A model generated the notes under the pieces. The model did no database searches, was not told the DNA's origin, and saw nothing but the letters and a program-made list of their open reading frames with translations. A program made the position numbers and the translations under genes. DNA of 32,964 bases from an uncultured Acetatifactor sp. (GTDB taxonomy: Bacteria; Bacillota; Clostridia; Lachnospirales; Lachnospiraceae), in contig CANRLX010000025.1 of the NCBI GenBank assembly GCA_947631615.1, positions 1 through 32,964 on the forward strand, read 5' to 3'. Positions 9,360 to 16,324 of the stretch are shown here, in pieces. The first letter of the stretch is position 1. Each line of letters starts with the position of its first letter.

Positions 9360-10169
9360 ATGAAAAAAGACGACATCATCCGACTCTCTATCTATATTAT
9401 CACGGAATACTACAAGAATAACCTGGCGCCGTTTTTTCAACATATCAGCGATGACGTGTTATGGATCGGCCCCGCCCAAAGGCAGCAGATATACGGCAAA
9501 GAAAACCTGATACAGGCTTTTTCGATGGAAAAACACGACCTGTCCTTCACCATGGGCGACATCCGGTCTCTGTGTATCTCTCCTCACCCCCACATAAAGG
9601 AAGTCCTGCTTCATTATAATATTGACACGCACTATCCCAGCGGCAATACGGATCGGCATGACCAGCGTCTGCACTATACCTGGTGCGATAAAAAAGTGCC
9701 GACTGCCGACGGGCCAAAATATCAGCCTCAAATCATCAGCCTGCACATCAGCAACGCGTGGCCGTACGACACCAGAGACGTTATCTATCCCGTCCACTCG
9801 GAAAAGGTGTTTGCGGCGATGCGCATCCTTACGGAACCAGATCTCCATGTGACTGTGAAAGCATTGGACGGATGTATCCACCGGATCGCGGCTTCTCACA
9901 TTCTATATGCCGAAACGGTCAAGCATTCCGGAAATCTTCAGATACACACGGAGGACGGGCCCATCATCATCCGTGAAACGCTGTCGGAATTTGAAAAGAA
10001 ATATCCGGAGTCTTTTTTGCGCATACACTCCAGTTATCTGCTGAATCCCGCCCATGTGGCGGACATCCGCCGCTTTGTAGTCACCCTGTCCGACGGGACG
10101 GCACTTCCGATCCCCGAAAAGAAATACACGCAGGTCAAGCGGCTGCTTTTGAAGGAATCGGAAAAATAG
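9360..10169 (+). CDS. LytTR-family DNA-binding protein with N-terminal NTF2/SnoaL-like domain
   Basis: A 269-aa soluble protein. Residues about 160-265 form a LytTR DNA-binding domain, recognisable from ILYAETVKHSGNLQIHT and from FLRIHSSYLLNPAHVADIRR near 219-238. The N-terminal 140 residues resemble the SnoaL/NTF2-like fold (opening helix, DDVLWIGP, later HISNAWPYD). There is no receiver Asp or membrane segment, so it is not a classic two-component regulator. It may respond to a small ligand held in the N-terminal pocket. The RBS is weak (GGGAG). The gene stands alone behind its own promoter, divergent from the chemoreceptor. Target genes are unknown; autoregulation or control of the neighbouring MCP is speculative. 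Confidence 0.85.
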   Translation: MKKDDIIRLSIYIITEYYKNNLAPFFQHISDDVLWIGPAQRQQIYGKENLIQAFSMEKHDLSFTMGDIRSLCISPHPHIKEVLLHYNIDTHYPSGNTDRHDQRLHYTWCDKKVPTADGPKYQPQIISLHISNAWPYDTRDVIYPVHSEKVFAAMRILTEPDLHVTVKALDGCIHRIAASHILYAETVKHSGNLQIHTEDGPIIIRETLSEFEKKYPESFLRIHSSYLLNPAHVADIRRFVVTLSDGTALPIPEKKYTQVKRLLLKESEK

Positions 10170-10322
10170 CGGCTCCGGCGCCTCTCCTTCCGTGGAGAAA
10201 CGGCGATTCCCAGCACGTCCGGACCAATAGGGCACGCCAGGATGATGGGCCCGCAGACGCTTGACCGGACAAAAGGATATGCTTTCTATTATATAATTTT
10301 ATATATGCAGCGAGGTTATCCA

Positions 10323-10841
10323 ATGGCATCGATCGGATCCGTTCACGAAAAATATATGAGGGAAGCACTCAAACAGGCAGAGAAAGCCTATGCGCTGGGG
10401 GAAGTCCCCATCGGCTGCGTGATCGTCCACGAGGGAAAGATCATCGGACGGGGCTATAACCGCCGCAACACGGACAAAAACACTCTGGCCCACGCGGAGA
10501 TCACCGCCATTAACAAAGCCAGCAAAAGGATCGGGGACTGGCGTCTGGAGGAATGTACCCTGTACGTGACGCTGGAGCCCTGTCAGATGTGCGCCGGCGC
10601 CATCGTTCAGGCGCGCATACCGGAAGCGGTCATGGGTTGCCCAAACCCCAAGGCCGGATGCGCGGGTTCCGTCCTGAACATCTTGGAGCACCCCGCCTTC
10701 AATCATCAGGTCAACGTGACAAGAGGCGTTCTGGAAGAGGAGTGCAGCGCTCTGCTGAAACGCTTTTTTTCCGAGCTCAGAGTGCGGAACCGGAGGGAAA
10801 AGGAAGCCCGCAGGCAGGAGCAGGAAACGCAGTCCAACTGA
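10323..10841 (+). CDS. tadA: tRNA-specific adenosine deaminase
   Basis: A 172-aa enzyme that converts A34 to inosine in tRNA-Arg(ACG). The zinc site and catalytic glutamate are intact: HAE at 57-59 and PCQMC at 86-90, with the GEVPIGCVIV segment near 26-35. The basic C-terminal tail is typical. Frame extension upstream to 10242 is possible, but the ATG at 10323 has GAGG at 10312-10315 with 7-bp spacing. A TATAAT at 10292-10297 would put transcription start about 20 nt before the ATG; I see no good -35. In many Firmicutes tadA lies next to the SRP RNA gene; here that RNA (12806) is separated from it by three minus-strand genes. Confidence 0.96.
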   Translation: MASIGSVHEKYMREALKQAEKAYALGEVPIGCVIVHEGKIIGRGYNRRNTDKNTLAHAEITAINKASKRIGDWRLEECTLYVTLEPCQMCAGAIVQARIPEAVMGCPNPKAGCAGSVLNILEHPAFNHQVNVTRGVLEEECSALLKRFFSELRVRNRREKEARRQEQETQSN

Positions 10842-10881
10842 CGCGGGCAAAACAGCCTCCCGTCCCAAGGACAAAAGACCC

Positions 10882-10918
10882 AAAAAGGGCGCCGTCCCAA
10901 ATCGGGACGCGCCCTTTT
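10882..10918. terminator. Bidirectional intrinsic terminator between convergent genes
   Basis: AAAAAGGGCG..CGTCCC pairs with GGGACG..CGCCCTTTT around a 5-nt loop, with one bulged base. A and T runs on both sides suit both tadA (plus) and the minus-strand gene ending at 10923. Confidence 0.9.
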
Positions 10919-10922
10919 ATTA

Positions 10923-11603
10923 TCATTGAAGATCCCTGTGGTAATAATCGTTTTGGATGTACTCCGTCTCCAGCTCGGCGCTGTCGACGATCTCCCGACC
11001 GCTGGCCCTCTGCAGCAACTGCGGAAAATCTTTCCGGTACAGCTTTTCCAGAGTTTTGTCGTAGCCGATGATCGCGTTTTTGTTCTTGCGGGCAATGAGC
11101 CGCAAAAGATATCTCGCAGCCTGCTCCGACTTTTGCACCCGCTCCTTCATCTTCCCTTCCGCGTAAAGGTTCAGCGTATGCTTCTGACGATCCCTGGTGT
11201 AGATCTGTACGCGGGAGTTTTCCTCCTGATAGCACCAGATAACCTCCGCAAGAGGAATCGTCCGGACGACATATCCGCTTCCCGTGTAGCAGATGGCGTC
11301 GCTGCCAAAAAGCATCCGGCGAACCTGGGGGCCTTTGGCCGTTTCCCGTTCAAAACGCGCCTCTGAGAAACCGGGGATCGCCCGCAGCTTTGCCTGTGCA
11401 TTGCGGTAAGCTCCGCTCACCACGACGAAATAGATCACCCCTCCGACCAGGAGCATCACCAGGAGGATCCCCTCGAGCACGACCCGCAAAAGAAACAGGT
11501 CCCCTGCCAACCACCAGGAGAAAACCAGAAAAAAGATCACGATCACCGAGAGCATAATGATATCGCCCCGCAATCCCTTCAACAGCTTACGAAAACATTT
11601 CAT
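10923..11603 (-). CDS. Membrane protein of unknown function, two N-terminal TM segments
   Basis: A 226-aa protein. Two hydrophobic segments near the N-terminus (IIMLSVIVIFFLVFSWW and VVLEGILLVMLLVGGVIYFV) are followed by a cytoplasmic beta-rich domain of about 110 residues. That domain (RRMLFGSDAICYTGSGYVVRTIP, then EVIWCYQEE) recalls PH-like or YcxB-like domains, then a basic helical tail. The ATG at 11603 has GAGGTG with 6-bp spacing overlapping the stop codon of the upstream gene, implying translational coupling. A TTG at 11615 could extend it by four codons but lacks an RBS. I do not recognise a named family with confidence. Confidence 0.75.
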   Translation of the reverse strand: MKCFRKLLKGLRGDIIMLSVIVIFFLVFSWWLAGDLFLLRVVLEGILLVMLLVGGVIYFVVVSGAYRNAQAKLRAIPGFSEARFERETAKGPQVRRMLFGSDAICYTGSGYVVRTIPLAEVIWCYQEENSRVQIYTRDRQKHTLNLYAEGKMKERVQKSEQAARYLLRLIARKNKNAIIGYDKTLEKLYRKDFPQLLQRASGREIVDSAELETEYIQNDYYHRDLQ

Positions 11604-11611
11604 TGCACACC

Positions 11612-11935
11612 TCAATACTGCATAGCAGCCACCAGCACAATGACTCCCAGCAAAAGCGCAATAAATGCCAGCGCCACTACGATGCAGAGAACGATCCTTG
11701 CGGCGAGGGGCAGCTTGCTCTTAGCAATGCCGTACACGGCCCAAAAACCGCCAAAGCAGATCAATCCGCCGATCAGACCAAACAGTCTCCACACGACGAC
11801 CGCTGCGATTGCGGAACCGACTCCCGCTGCCCCCCCAGACTTCTTCTTTGCGGGAGCCTCGCCGTTTTGTGCGGCGAGAGGATCCTGATAATTTTCGTTT
11901 GTAACCTGCTCTCCGTTAAGCTCTTCCTGACTCAT
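11612..11935 (-). CDS. Small two-TM membrane protein
   Basis: A 107-aa protein with a polar, Glu/Asn/Gln-rich N-terminus of about 35 residues, then two hydrophobic segments (about 45-70 and 80-105). It ends in a short AAMQY tail. The RBS GAGGAGG lies upstream of the ATG. It is the first gene of a two-gene operon; its stop at 11612-11614 overlaps the RBS of the next gene. The layout suggests the two proteins act together in the membrane; function is unknown. Confidence 0.75.
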   Translation of the reverse strand: MSQEELNGEQVTNENYQDPLAAQNGEAPAKKKSGGAAGVGSAIAAVVVWRLFGLIGGLICFGGFWAVYGIAKSKLPLAARIVLCIVVALAFIALLLGVIVLVAAMQY

Positions 11936-11994
11936 CTCACTTATTTCCTCCTCATAGTATAAGTAAACGGTTCGTTTTTTAAAACGTCTTTTTC

Positions 11995-12022
11995 ATTTTA
12001 CCCCCCCGACTTTAAAAGTCAA
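11995..12022 (-). promoter_or_regulatory. Promoter with seven-G spacer tract for the membrane-protein operon
   Basis: On the minus strand, TTGACT (12017-12022), a 16-bp spacer ending in seven G, then TAAAAT (11995-12000). It is close to the stop codon of the rubredoxin-fusion gene (12024). The arrangement mirrors the MCP promoter at 9180-9207. Confidence 0.75.
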
Positions 12023-12023
12023 G

Positions 12024-12671
12024 CTATTTTTCCACAAAGGCGGATTTGGGCTGTTTACACACCGGACACCTGTAGTCCTCGGGAAGCTCTGCGAAGGGTG
12101 TGTCTCCCTCGTACTCATAACCGCAGATACTGCACACATACTTCCTGCCGTCGCCGGACGCATCTCCGTTCTCCTCCGGAAGATAGGTGGGCGCGTTCTT
12201 GGGGCTCTTTCCCTTGACCACATTGTGATAATAGGCGTAGGTCATGGGGTCGTCCTTCTTCAGAATGTCCGCATCCGTCACCTTGCCCAAAAACACCGTG
12301 TGGGTAGAGGTCTCCATCTTGTCAATAACGTCGCATACAATATACGCGCAGGCATCCGCCACCACAGGCAGGCATCCCTTCACCGCCTGCTCCACCTGTT
12401 CAAATTTGTCCACATCCTTCCCGCTCTGGAAGCCGAAGGTCCCAATGATACCGGGATCGGAATGCTCTCCCAAAATGGAGATCGCAAACTTTCCCGTCGC
12501 CTGAATACACTGGTTGGTGTAGTTGTCGTGGTTGATGCTCACCGCCACGGTGGCCGGATCGGAAGTGATCTGCATAGCGCTGTTGGCAGTGCATCCGGTG
12601 GCCCTCCCCTTGTCCCAGGTGCTCACCACATAAACGCCATAGCTCAGCTGTCGAAACGCATTTTTGTTCAT
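12024..12671 (-). CDS. Flavin reductase-rubredoxin fusion (high-molecular-weight rubredoxin type)
   Basis: A 215-aa protein. Residues 1-155 form an FMN-binding flavin reductase-like domain ([31 protein letters not shown]). Residues 176-213 form a rubredoxin with four iron ligands, Cys180, Cys183, Cys202 and Cys205, in [12 protein letters not shown] and RCPVCKQ. This domain order is that of Hrb, the NADH-dependent electron donor for flavodiiron proteins in anaerobes such as Moorella, used in O2 and NO detoxification. No flavodiiron gene is adjacent, so the partner is inferred. The ATG at 12671 follows GGAGG with 8-bp spacing; an ATG five codons upstream overlaps that RBS and is rejected. A TATACT -10-like element lies just upstream. 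Confidence 0.93.
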   Translation of the reverse strand: MNKNAFRQLSYGVYVVSTWDKGRATGCTANSAMQITSDPATVAVSINHDNYTNQCIQATGKFAISILGEHSDPGIIGTFGFQSGKDVDKFEQVEQAVKGCLPVVADACAYIVCDVIDKMETSTHTVFLGKVTDADILKKDDPMTYAYYHNVVKGKSPKNAPTYLPEENGDASGDGRKYVCSICGYEYEGDTPFAELPEDYRCPVCKQPKSAFVEK

Positions 12672-12770
12672 AGGGTTGTCCTCCATAAAAAGTTATTTTC
12701 CACAAAAATAAGAATGATTCCTGTTTTAAAAAGTATACCATATCCTTCGGGAAAAGAAAAGGAAAATTTC

Positions 12771-12799
12771 TTGACAAAGCAATGAAAAACCGATACACT
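12771..12799 (+). promoter_or_regulatory. Promoter of the SRP RNA gene
   Basis: Perfect TTGACA (12771-12776), 17 bp, then TACACT (12794-12799). This places transcription start at about 12806, exactly where the RNA closing helix begins. Confidence 0.85.
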
Positions 12800-12805
12800 A
12801 ATAAA

Positions 12806-12980
12806 GCCGTACATTGTCTGGGGATTCCCTGTATTTGCGACGTTGAAATTCGGTCTTGCGCAATGGATGTCTGCGAACCGTGTCAGGTTGGGAACAAAGC
12901 AGCACTAAGCAGAATTTTCCATGTGCCGCAAGGGCGCCGGGTGGAGTCGCCGGTACAGCCCCAGGGGATGTGCGGTATTT
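12806..12980 (+). ncRNA. ffs: Signal recognition particle RNA
   Basis: The apical domain IV is diagnostic: GTGTCAGG, TTG (12888-12890), the GGAA tetraloop (12891-12894), CAA (12895-12897), then AGCAGCACTAAGC. This is the Ffh-binding symmetric and asymmetric loop pattern. Below it TCTGC/GCAGA, ATGGA/TCCAT and GCGCA/TGTGC pair in order. The ends pair as 12807-12823 with 12959-12975 (17 positions, one mismatch, several G-U). The result is an RNA of roughly 175 nt, longer than the about 100-nt small type and shorter than the usual 270-nt Bacillus type. The 3' end is approximate; only a short TATTTT follows and no strong terminator hairpin is seen, so read-through into the radical SAM gene is possible. 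Confidence 0.93.
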
Positions 12981-13004
12981 TGATAATAAGGCGGATGATT
13001 CGCT

Positions 13005-13961
13005 ATGGACATACAAAGCAAAGGCCGACAGACGGACACGGATATTTCCCGCCAATGGGCGGATGACCTTATGAGAGACTGCACGCTCTGCCCCCGCAGG
13101 TGCCACGTAAACCGCCTGGAGGGCGAGACGGGGTACTGCGGCCAGACGGCGGAGCCTGTCGCCGCCCGGGCCGCCCTGCATTTCTGGGAGGAGCCCTGTC
13201 TCTCCGGCACCGGCGGCTCCGGCGCCGTCTTTTTCTCCGGCTGCAGCCTGAAGTGCGTCTTTTGTCAGAACCACCGAATCGCTCTCGGAGAGACCGGTAC
13301 GAAACTGTCCGTGGAGCGGCTCTCCCAGATTTTTTTGGAGCTGCAGCAACAGGGCGCCCACAACATCAATCTGGTGACTGCCGCGCACTTCGTCCCTCAA
13401 ATCTGCCTGGCACTGAAGCAGGCCAAGGCAATGGGGCTCACCGTTCCCGTCGTATACAACTCCGGCGGCTACGAGGAGGTGGAAACCCTGAAGCTTCTGG
13501 AGGGCATGGTGGACATCTATCTGCCGGATCTGAAATACTACTCTTTTGAGCTGAGCCAGCGTTACTCCCACGCCGCGGACTATTTTGAGAAGGCCTCCGC
13601 CGCCCTGGCAGAGATGGTCCGACAGACCGGATCTCCAATGTTTGACAAGGAGAGCGGCCTGATGAAGCGGGGCGTGATCGTGCGCCATCTGCTCCTTCCA
13701 AACGAGACAAAGGACTCCAAGAAGGTGCTGCGCTACCTCCGAGAATCCTTTGGAAATGACATCTATGTCAGTATTATGAATCAGTTCACTCCCACCCCCC
13801 ATACGGCGCAGATCGCCGGACTGAACCGCCGGGTCACCCCCGAGGAATACCGTCGGGTGCTCACCTTTGCGGAGCGCATCGGGATCGAGCAGGGATATTT
13901 TCAGGAGGACGACGCCGCGGGAGAATGTTTTATTCCGGAGTTTGACGGAACGGGGCTATAG
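13005..13961 (+). CDS. Radical SAM protein, PflX/COG1313-like
   Basis: A 318-aa iron-sulfur protein. The radical SAM cluster motif CxxxCxxC is at Cys80, Cys84 and Cys87 (GCSLKCVFCQN). An N-terminal Cys set (Cys26, 29, 33 and 45 in CTLCPRRC and GYCG) matches the extra cysteines of PflX-type proteins, which resemble pyruvate formate-lyase activases but have no settled function. The chosen ATG has AAGGCGGA 9 bp upstream; an ATG at 13071 would start just before the Cys set and cannot be excluded. The gene follows the SRP RNA closely and overlaps the convergent gene by 6 bp at its 3' end. Substrate unknown. Confidence 0.88.
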   Translation: MDIQSKGRQTDTDISRQWADDLMRDCTLCPRRCHVNRLEGETGYCGQTAEPVAARAALHFWEEPCLSGTGGSGAVFFSGCSLKCVFCQNHRIALGETGTKLSVERLSQIFLELQQQGAHNINLVTAAHFVPQICLALKQAKAMGLTVPVVYNSGGYEEVETLKLLEGMVDIYLPDLKYYSFELSQRYSHAADYFEKASAALAEMVRQTGSPMFDKESGLMKRGVIVRHLLLPNETKDSKKVLRYLRESFGNDIYVSIMNQFTPTPHTAQIAGLNRRVTPEEYRRVLTFAERIGIEQGYFQEDDAAGECFIPEFDGTGL

Positions 13962-15029
13962 CTCCACCCGCATCATATAATAGCCGTAATCCCCCGACCG
14001 AACCGGCTCCTCCCTACACTCAAAGCTCTCAAAACCAAACATCAAAGCTACCTGCTTCTCCTTCTCATAGAAATTTCCGGGAACGCCCACATAGTAGCGT
14101 ATCTCCCCCCGCCTTTCCAATCTGGCAAGGATCAGATGGCGGTAATTATGATAGCCGTGGAGCAGAAAACTGTTGTTCACCAGCTGATAATAGCGGCTGG
14201 GAAAAATCACAAAGTCATTCGGCCCAATGGTGAGATAATCCCTGTCGTCCTCAAAGGGCGTGACATGGGGATAGATCGCCGAAAGTTGCTTCCACTTATC
14301 GTCCAGAGGAAATCCAAAGGGCTGTGGCCGCGGCTGTGGCTCCGGCTGCGGCTCCGCCTCCGATGCCCGCACCTCCTGGTTCGACTGCCACGCGATCACC
14401 TTGATCTCCGGCTCCGGCGGCTCCTGCCTTGAGGACTCTGACGCTGACATTTCCCGCCTCTGGGCCTTCGGCACTGGCATGGATGCCTCTCCGTATGCGC
14501 CGCTCATATCTGCCTCCGCTACCGGAATTTTCCGCCTGGAGGACTCTGACGCTGACATTTCCTGCCTCTGGGCCTTCGGCACTGGTACGGATGCCTCCTC
14601 ATACGCGCCGCTCATGTCTGCCTCCGGCTGACTCAGGCGCTCGGCGCGGCCCCGGGACGGGGCCGTCTCCCGCTGCTTCGCCGCCTCCTGCCACTGACAC
14701 CGGATCTCCCTTCCCGTCGAGAGCGGAATCCGAATTTCCCGCAGATCCTCGTAGGGCACACCGCTTTGTCCCAGACCTCTGCCGTCCAGGCGAAGCTCTC
14801 CCGTTTCCCCACGGCCCTGTTCGATCCGGATCCCCGCCAGAATCCCCTCCTGCTTGTCCCCCGCCGCATACACCTGCCTGTCGAAGCGATCCGTCCCGCG
14901 GAGCCCTCTCACGCTGATCTGCATCCGGCACAGGGTCCCTCTCAGCTCCGCTTTTACAAATCCGGCTCCTCTTAGCTTCTCCCCGTTCTCCCAATACTCC
15001 AGATATTTTATTTTTCTATCATAAACCAT
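13956..15029 (-). CDS. Uncharacterised protein with internal 36-aa repeat (possibly DUF6128-like N-terminus)
   Basis: A 357-aa protein of three parts. The first 110 or so residues (VYDRKIKYLEYWENGEK...) resemble an uncharacterised N-terminal domain common in Lachnospiraceae, possibly DUF6128; this is memory, not a search. The middle is low-complexity and holds two copies of a 36-aa unit (EADMSGAY.EAS.PVPKAQR.EMSASESSR) and a Pro/Gln/Glu run. The C-terminal 130 residues form a compact domain with FVIFPSRYYQLVNNSFLLHG and RYYVGVPGNFYEKEKQVALM. There is no signal peptide or TM segment. A GTG start at 15062 is possible, but the ATG at 15029 directly abuts a terminator-like hairpin and its U tract, which is odd. 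Confidence 0.75.
   Translation of the reverse strand: MVYDRKIKYLEYWENGEKLRGAGFVKAELRGTLCRMQISVRGLRGTDRFDRQVYAAGDKQEGILAGIRIEQGRGETGELRLDGRGLGQSGVPYEDLREIRIPLSTGREIRCQWQEAAKQRETAPSRGRAERLSQPEADMSGAYEEASVPVPKAQRQEMSASESSRRKIPVAEADMSGAYGEASMPVPKAQRREMSASESSRQEPPEPEIKVIAWQSNQEVRASEAEPQPEPQPRPQPFGFPLDDKWKQLSAIYPHVTPFEDDRDYLTIGPNDFVIFPSRYYQLVNNSFLLHGYHNYRHLILARLERRGEIRYYVGVPGNFYEKEKQVALMFGFESFECREEPVRSGDYGYYMMRVEL
14431..14626. repeat. 108-bp-period tandem duplication inside a gene
   Basis: Nearly identical 88-bp segments at 14431-14518 and 14539-14626, offset by 108 bp. They encode the duplicated 36-aa unit and stay in frame. Confidence 0.9.
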
Positions 15030-15096
15030 AAAAAAACCCCCGAATCCTGGTGATAGCCGCACTTGGTGCCGGCTTCTATACCAATATATTCGGAGG
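15030..15096 (-). terminator. Long intrinsic terminator after the CdaR-type gene, abutting the next start codon
   Basis: On the minus strand CCTCCGAAT (15096-15088) pairs with ATTCGGGGG (15045-15037). Inner pairing TTGGTATAG..AGCCG with CGGCT..ATCACCA surrounds a 10-nt loop. Seven U follow (15036-15030), immediately before the ATG at 15029. The 3' arm includes the only G-rich stretch that could serve as RBS for that ATG. Confidence 0.85.
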
Positions 15097-15103
15097 GTTG
15101 TCT

Positions 15104-16192
15104 CTAATATTCCTGACTGTCCAGATATTTCATATAATTTACCACCATCAGCGCGATCTTGAAGGTCAGCGCCTCGTCAAAATTGCGAAGATCCAGGCCG
15201 GTGGTCTTCTGTATCTTTTCTATCCGGTACACCAGCGTATTGCGGTGCACAAAGAGCTGTCGGGAGGTCTCCGACACGTTCAGGTTATTCTCAAAAAACT
15301 TATTCAGCGTGTTCATGGTTTCCTCGTCCAGCTCATTGGGCAGATTGTCCCCAAAAATCTCCTCGATAAAAAGCTTGCAGAGATTGACCGGCAGCTGATA
15401 GATCAGGCGCCCGATCCCAAGGGCGCTGTAGGCAATCACATTTTTCTCGGCGTAGAAGATCTTTCCCACATCCAGCGCCATCTTGGCCTCCTTGTAGGAT
15501 TTTGACACATCCTTCAGCTCCGGAACCACCGTTCCATAGGAGACCTTCACATTTAAAAGCGCCTCTGTGTTTAGGAGGGCCACGATCGTATCCGCCACCG
15601 TCTGAAGAGCCTTCGCGGAGTGATCCTTCTCCATCCCCTTGATCAGGATCACGCTTTTCTCATCCACGGATGTAATGTAATCTCCCGCCTGGGAGGAAAA
15701 CATCCCCTTCAGCAGCTCCGTCACGATCCCGTCCTTCTCCATCTTCGTCTCGATCAGATACACCACCCTGGGCAGCGTCGCCTCAATGTGGAGCTTTCTG
15801 GCGCGATTATAGATATCCACCAGCAGAAGATTGTCCAGCAGAAGATTTTGAAAGAAATTGTTGCGGTCAAACCGCTCCTTGTAGGCAATGATAAGGTTCT
15901 GAAGCTGACAAACCGCGATCTTGCCGACCATATACACGTCGTCGCTCGTACCCTTGGCCAGCAGGATGTACAAAAGCTCCCCGTCGTCCAAAACCTTAAG
16001 CAGGTGCCGGTTTCCGATCACCTGGCTGTCCGCCGGAGAGTTGGCGAACCCGCTGACCAGCTCCGCCGCAATATCACTGCTCTCCTCCGTGGATGCGACC
16101 ATCCCTCCCGAAGTGTCATACACGCTCAAATCTACTTTTGTAATAGCCTTCAGCTCATCAAGGCTGGTTTGAATCACCTGACTGGATATCAT
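15104..16192 (-). CDS. CdaR/PucR-family transcriptional regulator
   Basis: A 362-aa cytoplasmic regulator with a CdaR-like architecture. An N-terminal sugar-diacid-recognition-like region (about 1-110: VDLSVYDTSGGMVASTEES) is followed by a degenerate GGDEF-like middle (about 130-270). The C-terminal PucR-type helix-turn-helix spans about 295-355 (FFENNLNVSETSRQLFVHRNTLVYRIEKI). Homologues sense organic acids or sugar derivatives and activate their metabolic genes. The start has AAAGGGAG upstream. The gene has its own promoter and terminator. Its position immediately downstream of the MsmX-type ATPase gene suggests carbohydrate-related control, but no direct target is visible. Confidence 0.9.
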   Translation of the reverse strand: MISSQVIQTSLDELKAITKVDLSVYDTSGGMVASTEESSDIAAELVSGFANSPADSQVIGNRHLLKVLDDGELLYILLAKGTSDDVYMVGKIAVCQLQNLIIAYKERFDRNNFFQNLLLDNLLLVDIYNRARKLHIEATLPRVVYLIETKMEKDGIVTELLKGMFSSQAGDYITSVDEKSVILIKGMEKDHSAKALQTVADTIVALLNTEALLNVKVSYGTVVPELKDVSKSYKEAKMALDVGKIFYAEKNVIAYSALGIGRLIYQLPVNLCKLFIEEIFGDNLPNELDEETMNTLNKFFENNLNVSETSRQLFVHRNTLVYRIEKIQKTTGLDLRNFDEALTFKIALMVVNYMKYLDSQEY

Positions 16193-16240
16193 AGTTTCTC
16201 CCTTTCCGTACCGTCAACGCGCAGTTTTTTTCTACCTATA

Positions 16241-16269
16241 ATCATATAATATTTTATTTTTCTCTGCAA
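16241..16269 (-). promoter_or_regulatory. Promoter of the CdaR-type gene
   Basis: On the minus strand TTGCAG (16264-16269), 17 bp, TATGAT (16241-16246), just after the upstream gene's terminator. Confidence 0.65.
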
Positions 16270-16271
16270 GC

Positions 16272-16303
16272 AAAAAGGGGAGCGCCGTCTCCGGCACTCC
16301 CCC
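16272..16303 (-). terminator. Intrinsic terminator of the MsmX-type ATPase gene
   Basis: On the minus strand GGGGAGTGCCG pairs with CGGCGCTCCCC around a GAGA loop, followed by five U. Confidence 0.92.
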
Positions 16304-16324
16304 GATGATCATTCAAACTATGGA

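Noticed and set aside
10242..10322. 27-residue extension of TadA
   Set aside because: It crosses the TATAAT at 10292-10297 and is not conserved in the family; GAGG supports the ATG at 10323.
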